A stretch of DNA of 64,000 nucleotides from Trichococcus shcherbakoviae (GCF_963666195.1 NZ_OY762653.1:1972501-2036500); one strand, 5' to 3'; positions 33,959-43,030 are shown, counted from the first letter of the stretch. A program made the numbers and translations. The notes: generated by a model not told the origin, from the sequence alone.

Positions 33959-33995
33959 ACGGGTAGTGTCTCATTTGAGGCGCTCCCCGTTTTTT
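33959..33995 (+). terminator. Terminator after VOC gene
   Basis: Stem ACGGGTAGTGTCTC/GAGGCGCTCCCCGT with one mismatch and two G-T pairs, followed by Ts. Confidence 0.8.
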
Positions 33996-34054
33996 CGGCC
34001 ATCCCAACCAATATTTTTTGTTGGGGATTCGTGGTGTTTTTCCTCCAGTTTCCT

Positions 34055-34195
34055 TCAGCTCCGGTGAGGACCCTCTCGCCGGAGCACAGTGTTGCTAATT
34101 GTTATCCACTCCTGCGAGTCCGCCCTCATCGGAGAACGCATGGAAAATTACGGTCTGAACTTCGGCGAAGCTTATGTTCACCGGAGCACAGGCAA
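34055..34195. repeat. Short hairpin-rich intergenic sequence
   Basis: The 34000-34300 gap has no convincing gene. It holds a hairpin CTCCGG/CCGGAG (34059-34084) and a second CCGGAGCACAG-containing arm near 34180, with a CTTCGGCGAAG hairpin between. The repeated CCGGAGCACAG suggests a degenerate palindromic repeat, similar in style to 36465-36597. Confidence 0.45.
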
Positions 34196-34301
34196 GGAGG
34201 TAGATTGAAGGATAAAACTATTAATTCCGTTTTCCGTAAATACTTTGCGTTACAATAATGAAAACGCTATACTGGATATATTAACTTGTTGAGGTGATGA
34301 T

Positions 34302-35291
34302 ATGTATCAACCGGCACAAAACAGATATGACAAAATGATCTATAACCGCGTAGGCAACAGCGGTCTGAAACTGCCTGCCATTTCCCTAGGGCTTTGGCAT
34401 AACTTCGGGGAGGTGGATCTGTTCGACAATTCGCGCAAAATGGTCCAACGAGCCTTCGATCTGGGGATCACTCATTTCGATCTGGCGAACAACTACGGTC
34501 CGCCTCCGGGCAGCGCGGAAGAAACTTTCGGCAAGATTTTGAAGAAGGACTTCCTGCCTTACCGGGATGAGCTGATCATTTCCAGCAAGGCCGGCTATGA
34601 TATGTGGCCCGGTCCATACGGGGAATGGGGCTCCAAAAAGTATTTGACGGCGAGCCTTGATCAAAGTCTGAAACGGATGGGGCTTGATTATGTGGATATT
34701 TTTTATTCGCATCGTCCGGATCCTGAAACACCATTCGAAGAAACTGCGCAAGCATTGGATCTGATGGTCCGTCAAGGAAAAGCTCTGTATATCGGCATCT
34801 CCAACTATTCTGCGGAGCAGACTGCTGAAATTGCAGCCATCTTCAAAGATCTTAAGACGCCGTTCATCATCCACCAACCGGCCTACAATATGTACAATCG
34901 TTGGATCGAGGATGGGCTGCAGGATGTTCTGACGGCCAATAAGTTGGGAACCATCGCCTTCAGTCCGTTGGCGCAAGGCATGCTGACCGACCGCTATTTG
35001 CATGGCATTCCGGAAGATTCACGTGCCGGCAGACCTTCTTCTCCGTTCTTGAACGCGGAGCGGGTGCAGGAAACCATCGAGAAATCACGCGCTTTGAATG
35101 AAATCGCGCAAAGACGCGGCCAAACATTGGCTGAGATGGCAGTCGCTTGGATTCTCCGTGATGGGAAAGTCACAAGCGTGCTGATCGGCGCTAGCCGAGT
35201 GAGCCAAATCGATGATAACGTAAAAGCGTTGGAAAACCTTGATTTCACCAATGAAGAATTGGATGAAATCGAAGCGGTATTGGCAAAATAA
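34302..35291 (+). CDS. Aldo/keto reductase (YghZ/GprA-like)
   Basis: A 329-residue AKR14-like reductase with the family's opening YNRVGNSGLKLPAISLGLW, catalytic tetrad regions THFDLANNYG (Asp, Tyr) and ISSKAGYDMWPGPYGEWGSKK (Lys), and YSHRPDPETP (His). Relatives reduce methylglyoxal, glyceraldehyde-3-phosphate and other aldehydes with NADPH. GAGGTGATG lies upstream of the ATG. It is a single gene with its own terminator. Confidence 0.9.
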   Translation: MYQPAQNRYDKMIYNRVGNSGLKLPAISLGLWHNFGEVDLFDNSRKMVQRAFDLGITHFDLANNYGPPPGSAEETFGKILKKDFLPYRDELIISSKAGYDMWPGPYGEWGSKKYLTASLDQSLKRMGLDYVDIFYSHRPDPETPFEETAQALDLMVRQGKALYIGISNYSAEQTAEIAAIFKDLKTPFIIHQPAYNMYNRWIEDGLQDVLTANKLGTIAFSPLAQGMLTDRYLHGIPEDSRAGRPSSPFLNAERVQETIEKSRALNEIAQRRGQTLAEMAVAWILRDGKVTSVLIGASRVSQIDDNVKALENLDFTNEELDEIEAVLAK

Positions 35292-35302
35292 AAAATAGGA
35301 AC

Positions 35303-35346
35303 AGCTTCCCGAAGCGATGCCATGCATCATTCGGGGAGCTTTTTTG
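35303..35346 (+). terminator. Terminator after aldo/keto reductase
   Basis: Stem AGCTTCCCGAA/TTCGGGGAGCT with a T-run. Confidence 0.9.
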
Positions 35347-35529
35347 CTGACAGGCTGATGTATCTGCTCCATTGTACAGGCATCGTGAACAGAAAATAGT
35401 ATTACTATTTTGCAGAAATCTGCTTGCAGACAATCAGAATGTTGGGTAAAGTGGATAAGTATGCCCGGATTGTTCATCAGCATCAAGCCAATCGGGCAAG
35501 CATCTTTATTCATAGAAAGGGGAAGTTAT

Positions 35530-36423
35530 ATGACAGACAGAAGAAAGGGACAGATTGGACTTATTTTTGTGACGATGATATGGGGTTCAGGTTTCGTCGT
35601 GAGCGCCATATCTTTGGAGTATTTTTCCCCATACCAAATATTGACCATGCGTTTTTTGTTGGCATTCATACTGATGGGGGCAATTTTTTTCGGCCAGCTG
35701 AAGCATGCGACCAAAAAGACCTATCTCAAAGGCATCGGCCTCGGAACCATCCTTTACTTGGCTTTCTTGTTTCAGACGGTAGGTCTTGTATATACGACAC
35801 CTTCGAAGAACGCTTTCCTTACCGCCTTCAATGTCGTATTGGTGCCGTTCATAGGCGCATTGTTCTTCAGAAGGAAAGTTACAGCCCCAGCCATCGTGGG
35901 CGCGCTGTTGTCGATCGGCGGCATCGCCGTCATTTCCCTTACCGACTTCCACAGTGTAAACTTCGGGGATATGCTGACGCTGGTTTGCGCTCTGTTGTTC
36001 GCCTTGCAGATCATCTTCACAAATAGGTTCGTGCTGGGTGAAAACATTTACGCATTGACCACCATCCAGATGGGCACCGCCGCGCTCTTGGGGGTGCTCG
36101 TATCGCTCGCAAGGGGAGAATTTTTGTTTCCGGCAGCCGCGGAAGGCTACTTTTCCATCATTTATCTGGGAACGGTCAGCACGATGCTGGGCTTTCTGAT
36201 CCAAACGGCCTCGCAGCAGTTCACCAAAGAAACGGAAACAGCCATCATCCTGTCGCTGGAAGCCGTGTTCGGGATGGTCGCTTCAGCGCTTTTTCTGAAG
36301 GAAGAGATCACGTTGCGGATGCTTATCGGAGCAGCTTTGATATTGGCTGGCGTATTGGTCGTGGAACTGAAACCGAAGACAGTCCGGACAGACCAAAATG
36401 CTATTCCGGATGCTCAAGACTGA
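35530..36423 (+). CDS. EamA-family DMT exporter
   Basis: A 297-residue membrane protein with ten predicted helices in two EamA repeats. The first begins GLIFVTMIWGSGFVVSAISL. The second ends in LSLEAVFGMVASALFLKEEI, the usual drug/metabolite transporter signature. Substrates of such proteins are amino acids, nucleosides or other metabolites and cannot be read from sequence. ATG 35530 has AAAGGGG 7 nt upstream. The upstream start at 35410 would add a non-membrane tail and lacks a ribosome binding site. Confidence 0.88.
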   Translation: MTDRRKGQIGLIFVTMIWGSGFVVSAISLEYFSPYQILTMRFLLAFILMGAIFFGQLKHATKKTYLKGIGLGTILYLAFLFQTVGLVYTTPSKNAFLTAFNVVLVPFIGALFFRRKVTAPAIVGALLSIGGIAVISLTDFHSVNFGDMLTLVCALLFALQIIFTNRFVLGENIYALTTIQMGTAALLGVLVSLARGEFLFPAAAEGYFSIIYLGTVSTMLGFLIQTASQQFTKETETAIILSLEAVFGMVASALFLKEEITLRMLIGAALILAGVLVVELKPKTVRTDQNAIPDAQD

Positions 36424-36464
36424 GCAGATGCCGGACATGATGGCATAAGGATATACGAAAGGCT

Positions 36465-36597
36465 GAAATTCCCGGTGAGGGGACTTTCGACGGGAAATCG
36501 GACTCCAATCGTCTGCGATTTCCCGATGAGACAATCTCCACCGGGAAATCGGATTCCCTCAGGCCAAAATTTCCCGGTGAACCAGCCATCACCGGGT
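36465..36597. repeat. Three imperfect tandem ~50-bp palindromic repeats
   Basis: Each unit starts with ATTTCCCGGTGA or a close variant (36467, 36518, 36569) and contains the complementary CACCGGGAAAT or CGACGGGAAAT, followed by CGGAYTCC. Each can therefore fold into a hairpin. The block lies between the DMT exporter gene and the shared terminator and is not coding. Confidence 0.7.
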
Positions 36598-36618
36598 TTT
36601 ATGCTGTTATCACATGAG

Positions 36619-36669
36619 CAAAAGAAGGTGGACCGTAAATCTGGATGATTTACGGTCCACCTTCTTTTG
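36619..36669. terminator. Bidirectional terminator, 23-bp perfect stem
   Basis: A 23-bp perfect inverted repeat beginning CAAAAGAAGGTGGACCGTAA around a 5-base loop, between the convergent exporter and galM genes. Confidence 0.92.
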
Positions 36670-36676
36670 TTAACAA

Positions 36677-37726
36677 TCAGTTCTGTACTTCGAATTTGTA
36701 GATCGTTTCAGCCGAATATACTTCATCCGGATGGAGCGTGATGTCACCGAAGCCTTCTTGGTTGATGGCGTCAGGCAATGCCTGCGTCTCCAAGGTGATG
36801 CCTGCATATTGGATGACCGGACTGCCGGCGATCGTGTACTTATCGACGGCGCCGTTGTGCATGAAGATCACGACGCAATCCTGATCGGTAAACATTTTGA
36901 CACTTCGGCCGGACTCTGTGTCGCTGAGGATCGCATCGGGTTGGCCTTCGTCATGCTGAAGCAGGAAAGGGTGGTCGAAGCCGGCGACTTTCCGAGTCTG
37001 CGGATGGCTCCCTTCAGCTGCGACTGAGAGCTTTCCTCCGCTGCGGAAATCAAAAGGGGTGCCTTCAGCCGGCAACAAGGCTCCGGAAGGGAGATTCTCA
37101 TCGCCCAATTCGGCAAAAGCCGCGCTGTTCAGTTGCAGGTCGTGCTGCAGGATCGGTTTGTTGATGTCCCCGCTCAGGTTGAAGTAGACATGGTTAGTCG
37201 GGTTGAATAAAGTTGCCTGATCCGTCGTTGCCCGATAAGTGACTTTCCATTCGCTGTCGGAAGTTAGCGTGTAGCTGACCGTTACCGAAAGTGTTCCAGG
37301 ATAGCCATTGGCGCCATCTGCATCGATTGTCGTGAAGTGGACACTGGCCTCGTCAGCGGATGCCTGCACCTCCGCATCCCAGACAAGGGTATCCAATCCG
37401 GTCGGGCCGCCGTGGAGTTGATTGCCTCCTTCATTCACGACCACTTGATGCGCTGTTCCGTCCAAATCAAAAGCCCCTTTGGTGATGCGTCCGGCAACCC
37501 GGCCGATAGTAGCTCCGTAATACGGTCGATGCGTCACGTAATCATCCAATGAATCCATCGCCAAAATAACGTTCTCCGTCTTTCCATTTTTATCCGGCAT
37601 CAAAAGTTCCGTGATAGTGGCACCGTAGGTCATCGCTGTAAGGGAGATGCCGTTTGGATTCGTCAAGGTGTAAGCTACGACCTCCTTTCCGTGAACTTGC
37701 CCGATTATTGTTTCAGATACTTTCAT
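36677..37726 (-). CDS. galM: Aldose 1-epimerase (galactose mutarotase)
   Basis: A 349-residue mutarotase interconverting alpha and beta sugar anomers. It shows the family motifs TYGATITELLMPD, GRVAGRI, NEGGNQLHGG (catalytic His region) and NPTNHVYFNLSG. AAAGGGGAAC precedes the ATG. It is transcribed away from the fructokinase gene. A cre-like TGTAAGCGTTTGA (about 37820) lies in the shared upstream region. Confidence 0.93.
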   Translation of the reverse strand: MKVSETIIGQVHGKEVVAYTLTNPNGISLTAMTYGATITELLMPDKNGKTENVILAMDSLDDYVTHRPYYGATIGRVAGRITKGAFDLDGTAHQVVVNEGGNQLHGGPTGLDTLVWDAEVQASADEASVHFTTIDADGANGYPGTLSVTVSYTLTSDSEWKVTYRATTDQATLFNPTNHVYFNLSGDINKPILQHDLQLNSAAFAELGDENLPSGALLPAEGTPFDFRSGGKLSVAAEGSHPQTRKVAGFDHPFLLQHDEGQPDAILSDTESGRSVKMFTDQDCVVIFMHNGAVDKYTIAGSPVIQYAGITLETQALPDAINQEGFGDITLHPDEVYSAETIYKFEVQN

Positions 37727-38077
37727 TATTGTTCCCCTTTCGTGATTGCTTCGTTCAAGCGAAGCAATCGATCCGCTATGATTTTCTTTTAAAGTATAGT
37801 TTTATTCCCACTCCACATTGTAAGCGTTTGATTTTTTAAAATCAATACAAACAGTAAAATTTTTAGCGAATTAAGTAAATATTTAGCAATGCTGTAGGCG
37901 GTGTAGGAAAAAGTGCTGAATTTCAGCAGAAAATGCTTGAAAAACATGATTCCGGCAACTGAAAGCGGTATAATGGAAAGAGGTGCGAATCTGCTTTTTC
38001 ATAAAAATCGGACGGCTATTGAGCGGAATCCGAGGTGGCAACGCACGCGAAAACTAACCAATTGGAGTGAGGAATTT
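37727..38077. promoter_or_regulatory. Divergent promoter region of galM and scrK
   Basis: A 351-bp region with a hairpin TTGCTTCG/CGAAGCAA (37748-37769), a cre-like TGTAAGCGTTTGA near 37820 and a TATAAT -10 near 37970 pointing to scrK. No gene or convincing riboswitch is present. Confidence 0.5.
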
Positions 38078-38938
38078 ATGCTAGTAGGTGGAATTGAAGC
38101 AGGCGGAACAAAATTTGTGTGCGCCGTCGGAAATGAAAAAAATGAGTTGTTGGAGCGGGTCGCTTTCCCGACGACTACGCCGGAAGAAACATTGGAGCAG
38201 GTATTTGCTTTCTTTGATCGTTTTGATTTAGCCGCAATCGGAATCGGTTCCTTTGGGCCAATCGACGTCAACAAAGACTCGGAAACATATGGACATATCC
38301 TCTCCACACCAAAGTTGGCCTGGAAAGATTTTGATTTCCTTGGTGCCATGAAAGCAAGATATGCTGTTCCAATGGGATGGACGACTGACGTGAATGGCGC
38401 TGCCTTGGGCGAATCCGCTCTTGGTGCTGCAAAAGGGATGAAGAACATCATGTACATCACGATCGGCACAGGTGTTGGAGCCGGTGCAATCGTCGATGGG
38501 AAAATTCTGGAAGGCATCGGCCATCCGGAAATGGGGCACATATTGGTGCGTCCGCATGAAGATGATCACTATGAAGGTTTCTGCCCTTACCACGGCAACT
38601 GCCTCGAAGGGATGGCTGCCGGTCCTTCAATCGACGGACGTCTGGGTAAAGCCGGCAAAGATGTGGAACCTACCGATGCAGTCTGGGATTACATCGCTTA
38701 TTATATTGCGCAAGCTTTGGAAGCCTACACGGTCATCCTGCGTCCGGAGCGCATTGTATTGGGCGGGGGCGTCATGAAGGTCCCTGGTATGCTTGATAAT
38801 ATCAAAGCGAAATTTACGAAGCTGCTTGCCGACTATGTGCCGGTCCCTGCTGTCGATGATTATCTTGTGTTGCCAGGCTTGGTAGATGATGCCGGCATCA
38901 CCGGTGCGATCATCCTGGCGAATGAAGTGAAGGCGTAA
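38078..38938 (+). CDS. scrK: Fructokinase (ROK family)
   Basis: A 286-residue ROK kinase phosphorylating fructose to fructose-6-P. It has the ATP motif GGIEAGGTKFVCAVG, the sugar-site TTDVNGAALGE, ITIGTGVGAGAI, the ROK signature starting GHPEMGHILVRPH, and a zinc-type CPYHGNCLEGMAAGP motif (two Cys plus His), typical of the BsFRK/ScrK group. GGAGTGAGG is 7 nt before the ATG. It precedes manA in the ancestral order (manA on the opposite strand), now separated by an IS1634-type element. Confidence 0.93.
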   Translation: MLVGGIEAGGTKFVCAVGNEKNELLERVAFPTTTPEETLEQVFAFFDRFDLAAIGIGSFGPIDVNKDSETYGHILSTPKLAWKDFDFLGAMKARYAVPMGWTTDVNGAALGESALGAAKGMKNIMYITIGTGVGAGAIVDGKILEGIGHPEMGHILVRPHEDDHYEGFCPYHGNCLEGMAAGPSIDGRLGKAGKDVEPTDAVWDYIAYYIAQALEAYTVILRPERIVLGGGVMKVPGMLDNIKAKFTKLLADYVPVPAVDDYLVLPGLVDDAGITGAIILANEVKA

Positions 38939-38964
38939 AAAACGATCGAACCAGTAACAGAACA

Positions 38965-39010
38965 GCGGCCCCATCCCGACGAAGCTATCGTCAGGATGGG
39001 GCCGCTTTAT
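38965..39010. terminator. Terminator after scrK (left duplicate)
   Basis: Stem GCGGCCCCATCC/GGATGGGGCCGC, followed by a T-rich run. Present a second time at 41143. Confidence 0.9.
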
Positions 39011-39018
39011 TATTTTTA

Positions 39019-39200
39019 TCAGCTGTTTTTCGGTCCGGGAGTGGAAGCTACCAGTTCCATGCTGCCGGATAAAGACCAAGCTGTAACCGTCGCAGGCAGA
39101 ATGAAGTGGTCGCCTTTCTGCAATGGGTAAGCTTTTCCATCGACAGTCAGGCTGCCGGTGCCTTCAATGACGCTCGCCAAGGTATAGGGAGCCGTCTTGT
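39019..39200 (-). pseudogene. Duplicated C-terminal fragment of manA
   Basis: These 182 bp encode TAPYTLASVIEGTGSLTVDG and the rest of the ManA C-terminus, identical to codons 260-319 of the intact manA at 41197. Upstream (minus strand) it runs into the insertion sequence, so the frame has no proper start. It is a by-product of the target duplication, not a gene. Confidence 0.92.
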
Positions 39201-41114
39201 CCCGACTTTTACAGTTGCTAAACCGAAAAATCCCCATAAATCGCGTTATATATGCGTTTATGGGGATTTTTTTATTTTTTGGTATGTAGATATGCACGCT
39301 TGCGTTTGTCTTTTTTCCCGTAGGGGGGAATATCTTCTAACCCAAGCACACCCAGAATGTTGGTGAAACCTTCGGTTGCTTTGTTTTTGATAAAAATATC
39401 AGTATTGTCCATATTCACACTGGTGATTGTAGCGCTGCGAAGAGCGGTCTGGATTGCCTCCGTGGAGAAGTCGATTCCTTTTTCATGAAGGTGATATTCC
39501 AGTAGGCGCTGCAGAACCAACGCTAAGTAGCAGAGAACGAAATGGCCCTGAATACTGTCTTCGCTCCAGACGTAAATGGGTCTTGCCTCCAGATTGCTTT
39601 TCAGAACTCGGAAACTTTCCTCAATTTTCCAAAGCCCATGATAAGCCCCCAACACCTGTTCCGGTGTTAATGTGGCATCACTATATTCGATTCCGTAATA
39701 GCCATCAAACCGTTCATCAATTTCCAACTGCTTCTCGTTAAATGAAATCTGATCATCTTCCATCAAGGTCAGTTGAACATATTTTTTCCCGCCTTTTTTC
39801 ATTTCTGACTTCATTCTCGACTTGGATTCCACGAGATTACGGGATTTTTCCACAATCCGCTCGCGGTCCTTACGATCTTTTCGTTCTCGCTTCAAGGACC
39901 ACGTGACCAGGAGTTGATCCTGAATCTCATGACTCTTGCTATCTATCCGGACCGTCGATTGAAAGCCGCATTTTTTCCATTTGAAATCAGTTGAAGAGTA
40001 GGTGTAGCCTTCTTCTTCGAGAACCATTGCTTTGGCAGCTTTCGAACCGGAACGGATTTTGTAGGACATGATATATTCGAATCCGATGGATTTTAGGAAC
40101 ACCAGATTTTTTTTGGAATTCAGCCCTCGATCCGCTGTAATGATCATCTTGGAGATGCCGTACTGCTCCTTCAATCGTATGAGTACAGGCTCCAAAGTCT
40201 TGAAATCATTGGTGTTTCCAGGGAATAATTCATAGCTGATCGGAATGCCTTTGTCATCGATGAGGAGTCCCATCACAACCTGAACCTGATTCACTTTGTT
40301 GTCCTTTGAGTAGCCAAATTTCTTCAAATCATCTGCTTTGACCGACTCAAAATAATAAGTCGTGACGTCATAGAAGGCAACCGAAAGGTTGCGGTCGAAA
40401 AACTGACTGATCTGCTTGTTCAAATGTTCCTCTAACTGGTTTTTCTGTGATGCCAAAAAAGGCAAGGCGCGATACATCTGTTCCAATTCACAAGGGAATT
40501 CGCTTGCGAAGCGATCTTTCCCCTCAAATGTGGAACGTTTTGAACCAGGGAACAATAATCGGGAGTAAACCATCAATGCGATTGGCGTTTTAGTAGGGAA
40601 ATGAATGTTTGTTTCCTTTTTCTGGCGGTACTGCAGAAAAGAATCAAGCTTCAGTTGATCCCACAGCCATTGATAGACTTCATAGCCATAATTTTGTACC
40701 GGAGCGCCTGCGTCACTCGGTTGAGCACTGGCGTGCTCGATAAACGCGCTCACGCGTTGGGTGGCCATCGAAACTTCCGTATGTTCTTTTTCCAAGTTCA
40801 TCTGGTCCACTTTTTTCTGAAGTTCTTCGATAGCGTTGGGGTTCTCCGCTAGTAACTTTTCTTTGTTTCCAAAATTTTGTATCACGCGAATCTTTGGTTT
40901 CTTTGTTTCGGGATCCCTGTAAGATTCCGCGATGCGCACGTATTCTTGATCCCGATTTTTGAAAATTTGAAGATACATTTCCGACACCACCTTTACAGCT
41001 ATTATAACATATATACATACATATATACAATATAAAAACAAGTGAAAAGTGCTAGAAACATTATAAAATTAACGTTTCTAGCACTTTTTGATTGATTAAA
41101 CTGTAAAAGTCGGG
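39201..41114 (-). mobile_element. IS1634-type insertion sequence, 1914 bp
   Basis: Perfect 16-bp terminal inverted repeats CCCGACTTTTACAGTT at both ends enclose one transposase gene. A hairpin CCCCATAAA.../TTTATGGGG with Ts (39226-39270) ends the transcript. The element is flanked by a 264-bp direct duplication; long, variable target duplications are a known trait of the IS1634 (IS1549) family. Confidence 0.92.
39272..40978 (-). CDS. IS1634-type DDE transposase
   Basis: A 568-residue transposase. The N-terminal region begins YLQIFKNRDQEYVRIAESYR, as in IS1634/IS1549 proteins. The core has FYDVTTYYFES for the first Asp and ITADRGLNSKKNLVFL for the second, followed by YIMSYKIRSG. KIEESFRVLKSNLEARPIYV carries the catalytic Glu. 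The start at 40978 lies 9 nt after AAAGGTGG. An upstream start at 41041 has a hydrophobic run and no ribosome binding site. Full length, so probably functional. Confidence 0.92.
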   Translation of the reverse strand: MYLQIFKNRDQEYVRIAESYRDPETKKPKIRVIQNFGNKEKLLAENPNAIEELQKKVDQMNLEKEHTEVSMATQRVSAFIEHASAQPSDAGAPVQNYGYEVYQWLWDQLKLDSFLQYRQKKETNIHFPTKTPIALMVYSRLLFPGSKRSTFEGKDRFASEFPCELEQMYRALPFLASQKNQLEEHLNKQISQFFDRNLSVAFYDVTTYYFESVKADDLKKFGYSKDNKVNQVQVVMGLLIDDKGIPISYELFPGNTNDFKTLEPVLIRLKEQYGISKMIITADRGLNSKKNLVFLKSIGFEYIMSYKIRSGSKAAKAMVLEEEGYTYSSTDFKWKKCGFQSTVRIDSKSHEIQDQLLVTWSLKRERKDRKDRERIVEKSRNLVESKSRMKSEMKKGGKKYVQLTLMEDDQISFNEKQLEIDERFDGYYGIEYSDATLTPEQVLGAYHGLWKIEESFRVLKSNLEARPIYVWSEDSIQGHFVLCYLALVLQRLLEYHLHEKGIDFSTEAIQTALRSATITSVNMDNTDIFIKNKATEGFTNILGVLGLEDIPPYGKKDKRKRAYLHTKK

Positions 41115-41378
41115 AAAAAACGATCGAACCAGTAACAGAACAGCGGCCCCATCCCGACGAAGCTATCGTCAGGATGGGGCCGCTTTATTATTTTTATCAG
41201 CTGTTTTTCGGTCCGGGAGTGGAAGCTACCAGTTCCATGCTGCCGGATAAAGACCAAGCTGTAACCGTCGCAGGCAGAATGAAGTGGTCGCCTTTCTGCA
41301 ATGGGTAAGCTTTTCCATCGACAGTCAGGCTGCCGGTGCCTTCAATGACGCTCGCCAAGGTATAGGGAGCCGTCTTGT
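41115..41378. repeat. 264-bp direct repeat, right copy (target duplication)
   Basis: Identical to 38937-39200. This copy retains the original connection to the rest of manA, so the insertion left manA intact. Confidence 0.93.
41143..41188. terminator. Terminator downstream of manA (right duplicate)
   Basis: The same GCGGCCCCATCC/GGATGGGGCCGC hairpin as at 38965, now serving manA on the minus strand. Confidence 0.88.
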
Positions 41379-42156
41379 TGAAGGCCATTTCCGAAAGGAT
41401 GTCCCATTTATAGACAGTGAAATAGTCACTTTCGATAAAAGTAGTCACGGTATTTCCGTCCACAGTGGTTGTTTCGAAATGATTCGCAGGATCTTTATGC
41501 GGGATCATCGACACAGCGATCGATTGTTGGATGTGCAGGTCGCGGGTGTTGCCTTGATCGTCTTTGCGGTCGAAGTCGTAGACGCGGTAAGTCGTGTTGC
41601 TGCTCTGTTGCGTCTCCAGAATCGTGATTCCGCCGCCGATGGCATGGATGGTACCGCTCGGAACGAAGAAGAAGTCGCCTTTCTTCACTTTGACGTGGCG
41701 CAACAGCCCATCCCAGTTTCCTTCCGCGATCATTTCCGAGAACTGTTCTTTTGTTTGGGCATTGTGTCCGTAGATGATTTCGGAATCGTCATCGGCATCG
41801 ATGATGTACCAGCATTCGGTTTTCCCCAACTCGCCTTCATGCTTCAGTCCATAAGCATCATCAGGATGCACTTGGACGGATAAGGCTTCGGCAGCATCGA
41901 TGATTTTGGTCAGCAATGGGAAGACGGGCGAAGTCGGATTTTCGAACAACTCAGGATGCTCCGCATAGAGGACATCCAGTTTGGTGCCGGTGAATTGTCC
42001 GTTTTCCACAGCTCCGGTGCCGTCGGGATGGGCGCTGATGGCCCAGCATTCGCCGGTATGGTCGCTGGGGATGTCGTACCCGTAGATGTCGCGCAGCTTG
42101 GTGCCGCCCCAGATTTTTTCTTGCAGGACAGGTTGGATAAACAATGGCTCTTGCAT
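41197..42156 (-). CDS. manA: Mannose-6-phosphate isomerase, class I
   Basis: A 319-residue isomerase interconverting mannose-6-P and fructose-6-P. Zinc ligands of the cupin active site are visible: QVHPDD (His97), KTECW (Glu114) and SGTIHAIGGG. Length is normal for Gram-positive ManA. AGGAGG lies 7 nt before the ATG. The start is 22 bp downstream of the GntR-family gene on the same strand, so the two probably share a transcript. Confidence 0.95.
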   Translation of the reverse strand: MQEPLFIQPVLQEKIWGGTKLRDIYGYDIPSDHTGECWAISAHPDGTGAVENGQFTGTKLDVLYAEHPELFENPTSPVFPLLTKIIDAAEALSVQVHPDDAYGLKHEGELGKTECWYIIDADDDSEIIYGHNAQTKEQFSEMIAEGNWDGLLRHVKVKKGDFFFVPSGTIHAIGGGITILETQQSSNTTYRVYDFDRKDDQGNTRDLHIQQSIAVSMIPHKDPANHFETTTVDGNTVTTFIESDYFTVYKWDILSEMAFNKTAPYTLASVIEGTGSLTVDGKAYPLQKGDHFILPATVTAWSLSGSMELVASTPGPKNS

Positions 42157-42177
42157 ATTTTTCCTCCTAATATTTTG

Positions 42178-42891
42178 TTATTGTTTGATGATATCGGTGA
42201 TGGTGTAGGAACGTGTATCGAAGCGACTGCGAGCAGTGGAGTACTCGAAAGGAGTCCCATTCGTCAGATAAACGACTTGTTCCACTTCAAGAATCGGCGT
42301 ATGTTGATCGCATGCCAATTCTTGCCAATCCAGTTCATTAGAGCGATCAGCGTGGATTTTTCGGTAAGCACCACCGATTTTTAGCCCTAAGGTGTCGCGG
42401 ATGTGGTCATAGATGGAATGATGGATAATATCTTCAGTCAAGTCCTTGACCAATCCGGCTACAAAGTAGGTGTTTTCAAGGATATAAGGTTTGTCGTCAA
42501 TAATCCTCAGGCGTTGCAGGTGGTAGACAGGCTGATTGTCCTCCAGCATCAACAAGGATTTTATATTTTCGGAAGGGAACAGGATATCAAAGAGGATGAT
42601 TTTGCTCTTTACCGTTTTATTCGGAAACTGTTTGGATAAGCCTGCATATTCATCTGCTTTGGAATCTCCGCTATTCCAGAGAGCGCTCTTGATGACAAAA
42701 GTGCCGACACCCCGTTTGCGGAAAATCAGGCCTTCCATTGCGATCATGTCGATGGCTTTCTTTAAGGTCATCCGGCTGACGCCAAATTCTTCCGCCAAAG
42801 CGATCTGGTCCGGGAGCATTTCATCTTCCGCGTATTCGCCATCAGCGATGCGGCGCCGCAATTCATCCGCTATTTCTTCATATTTTTTCAT
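42178..42891 (-). CDS. GntR-family regulator with UTRA sensor domain
   Basis: A 237-residue HutC-type regulator. The winged helix (about 1-70) contains EEFGVSRMTLKKAIDMIAME, and the UTRA effector domain (about 90-235) has PVYHLQRLRIIDDKPYILEN. It is transcribed in the same direction as the nearby EIIC and GH1 genes. UTRA regulators of this type often sense phosphorylated beta-glucosides, so control of those genes is the likely role (inferred). The ATG is well placed after a GGAGG-containing site. Confidence 0.9.
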   Translation of the reverse strand: MKKYEEIADELRRRIADGEYAEDEMLPDQIALAEEFGVSRMTLKKAIDMIAMEGLIFRKRGVGTFVIKSALWNSGDSKADEYAGLSKQFPNKTVKSKIILFDILFPSENIKSLLMLEDNQPVYHLQRLRIIDDKPYILENTYFVAGLVKDLTEDIIHHSIYDHIRDTLGLKIGGAYRKIHADRSNELDWQELACDQHTPILEVEQVVYLTNGTPFEYSTARSRFDTRSYTITDIIKQ

Positions 42892-42993
42892 TACAGTCTA
42901 TCCTCCCGGAAATTACACGATTTCAATCCCCATTATACCGTAATGGCTAGACTTGAAACAAGCTAACCTTTACATTTGGCTGATTAAGGAAAG

Positions 42994-43030
42994 GCAAATG
43001 GCCCGAAGCAGGTTGCCTCGGGCCATTTGC
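42994..43030. terminator. Terminator downstream of the PTS permease
   Basis: A 13-bp stem GCAAATGGCCCGA/TCGGGCCATTTGC with a pyrimidine-rich tail on the minus strand. Confidence 0.85.

Larger units (their letters stand above)
38937..39200. repeat. 264-bp direct repeat, left copy (target duplication)
   Basis: Positions 38937-39200 read the same as 41115-41378 along the full length. The copies abut the outer ends of the IS1634-type element exactly. The repeat contains the scrK/manA terminator and the last 60 codons of manA. Confidence 0.93.

Noticed and set aside
34031-34258. 75-codon frame on the plus strand
   Set aside because: It has an unnatural Arg/Ser/Pro-rich composition and no ribosome binding site, and it overlaps hairpin-rich repeats.
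37990-38065. Possible T-box leader before scrK (GAGGTGGCAACGC near 38030)
   Set aside because: The TATAAT lies only about 60 bp upstream, leaving no room for stem I, the sequence departs from the invariant TGGNACC, and no terminator follows.
39019-39297. A small gene ending in the ManA C-terminus
   Set aside because: Its upstream codons are insertion-sequence DNA; the rest is an exact duplicate of manA codons, so it is a duplication by-product.
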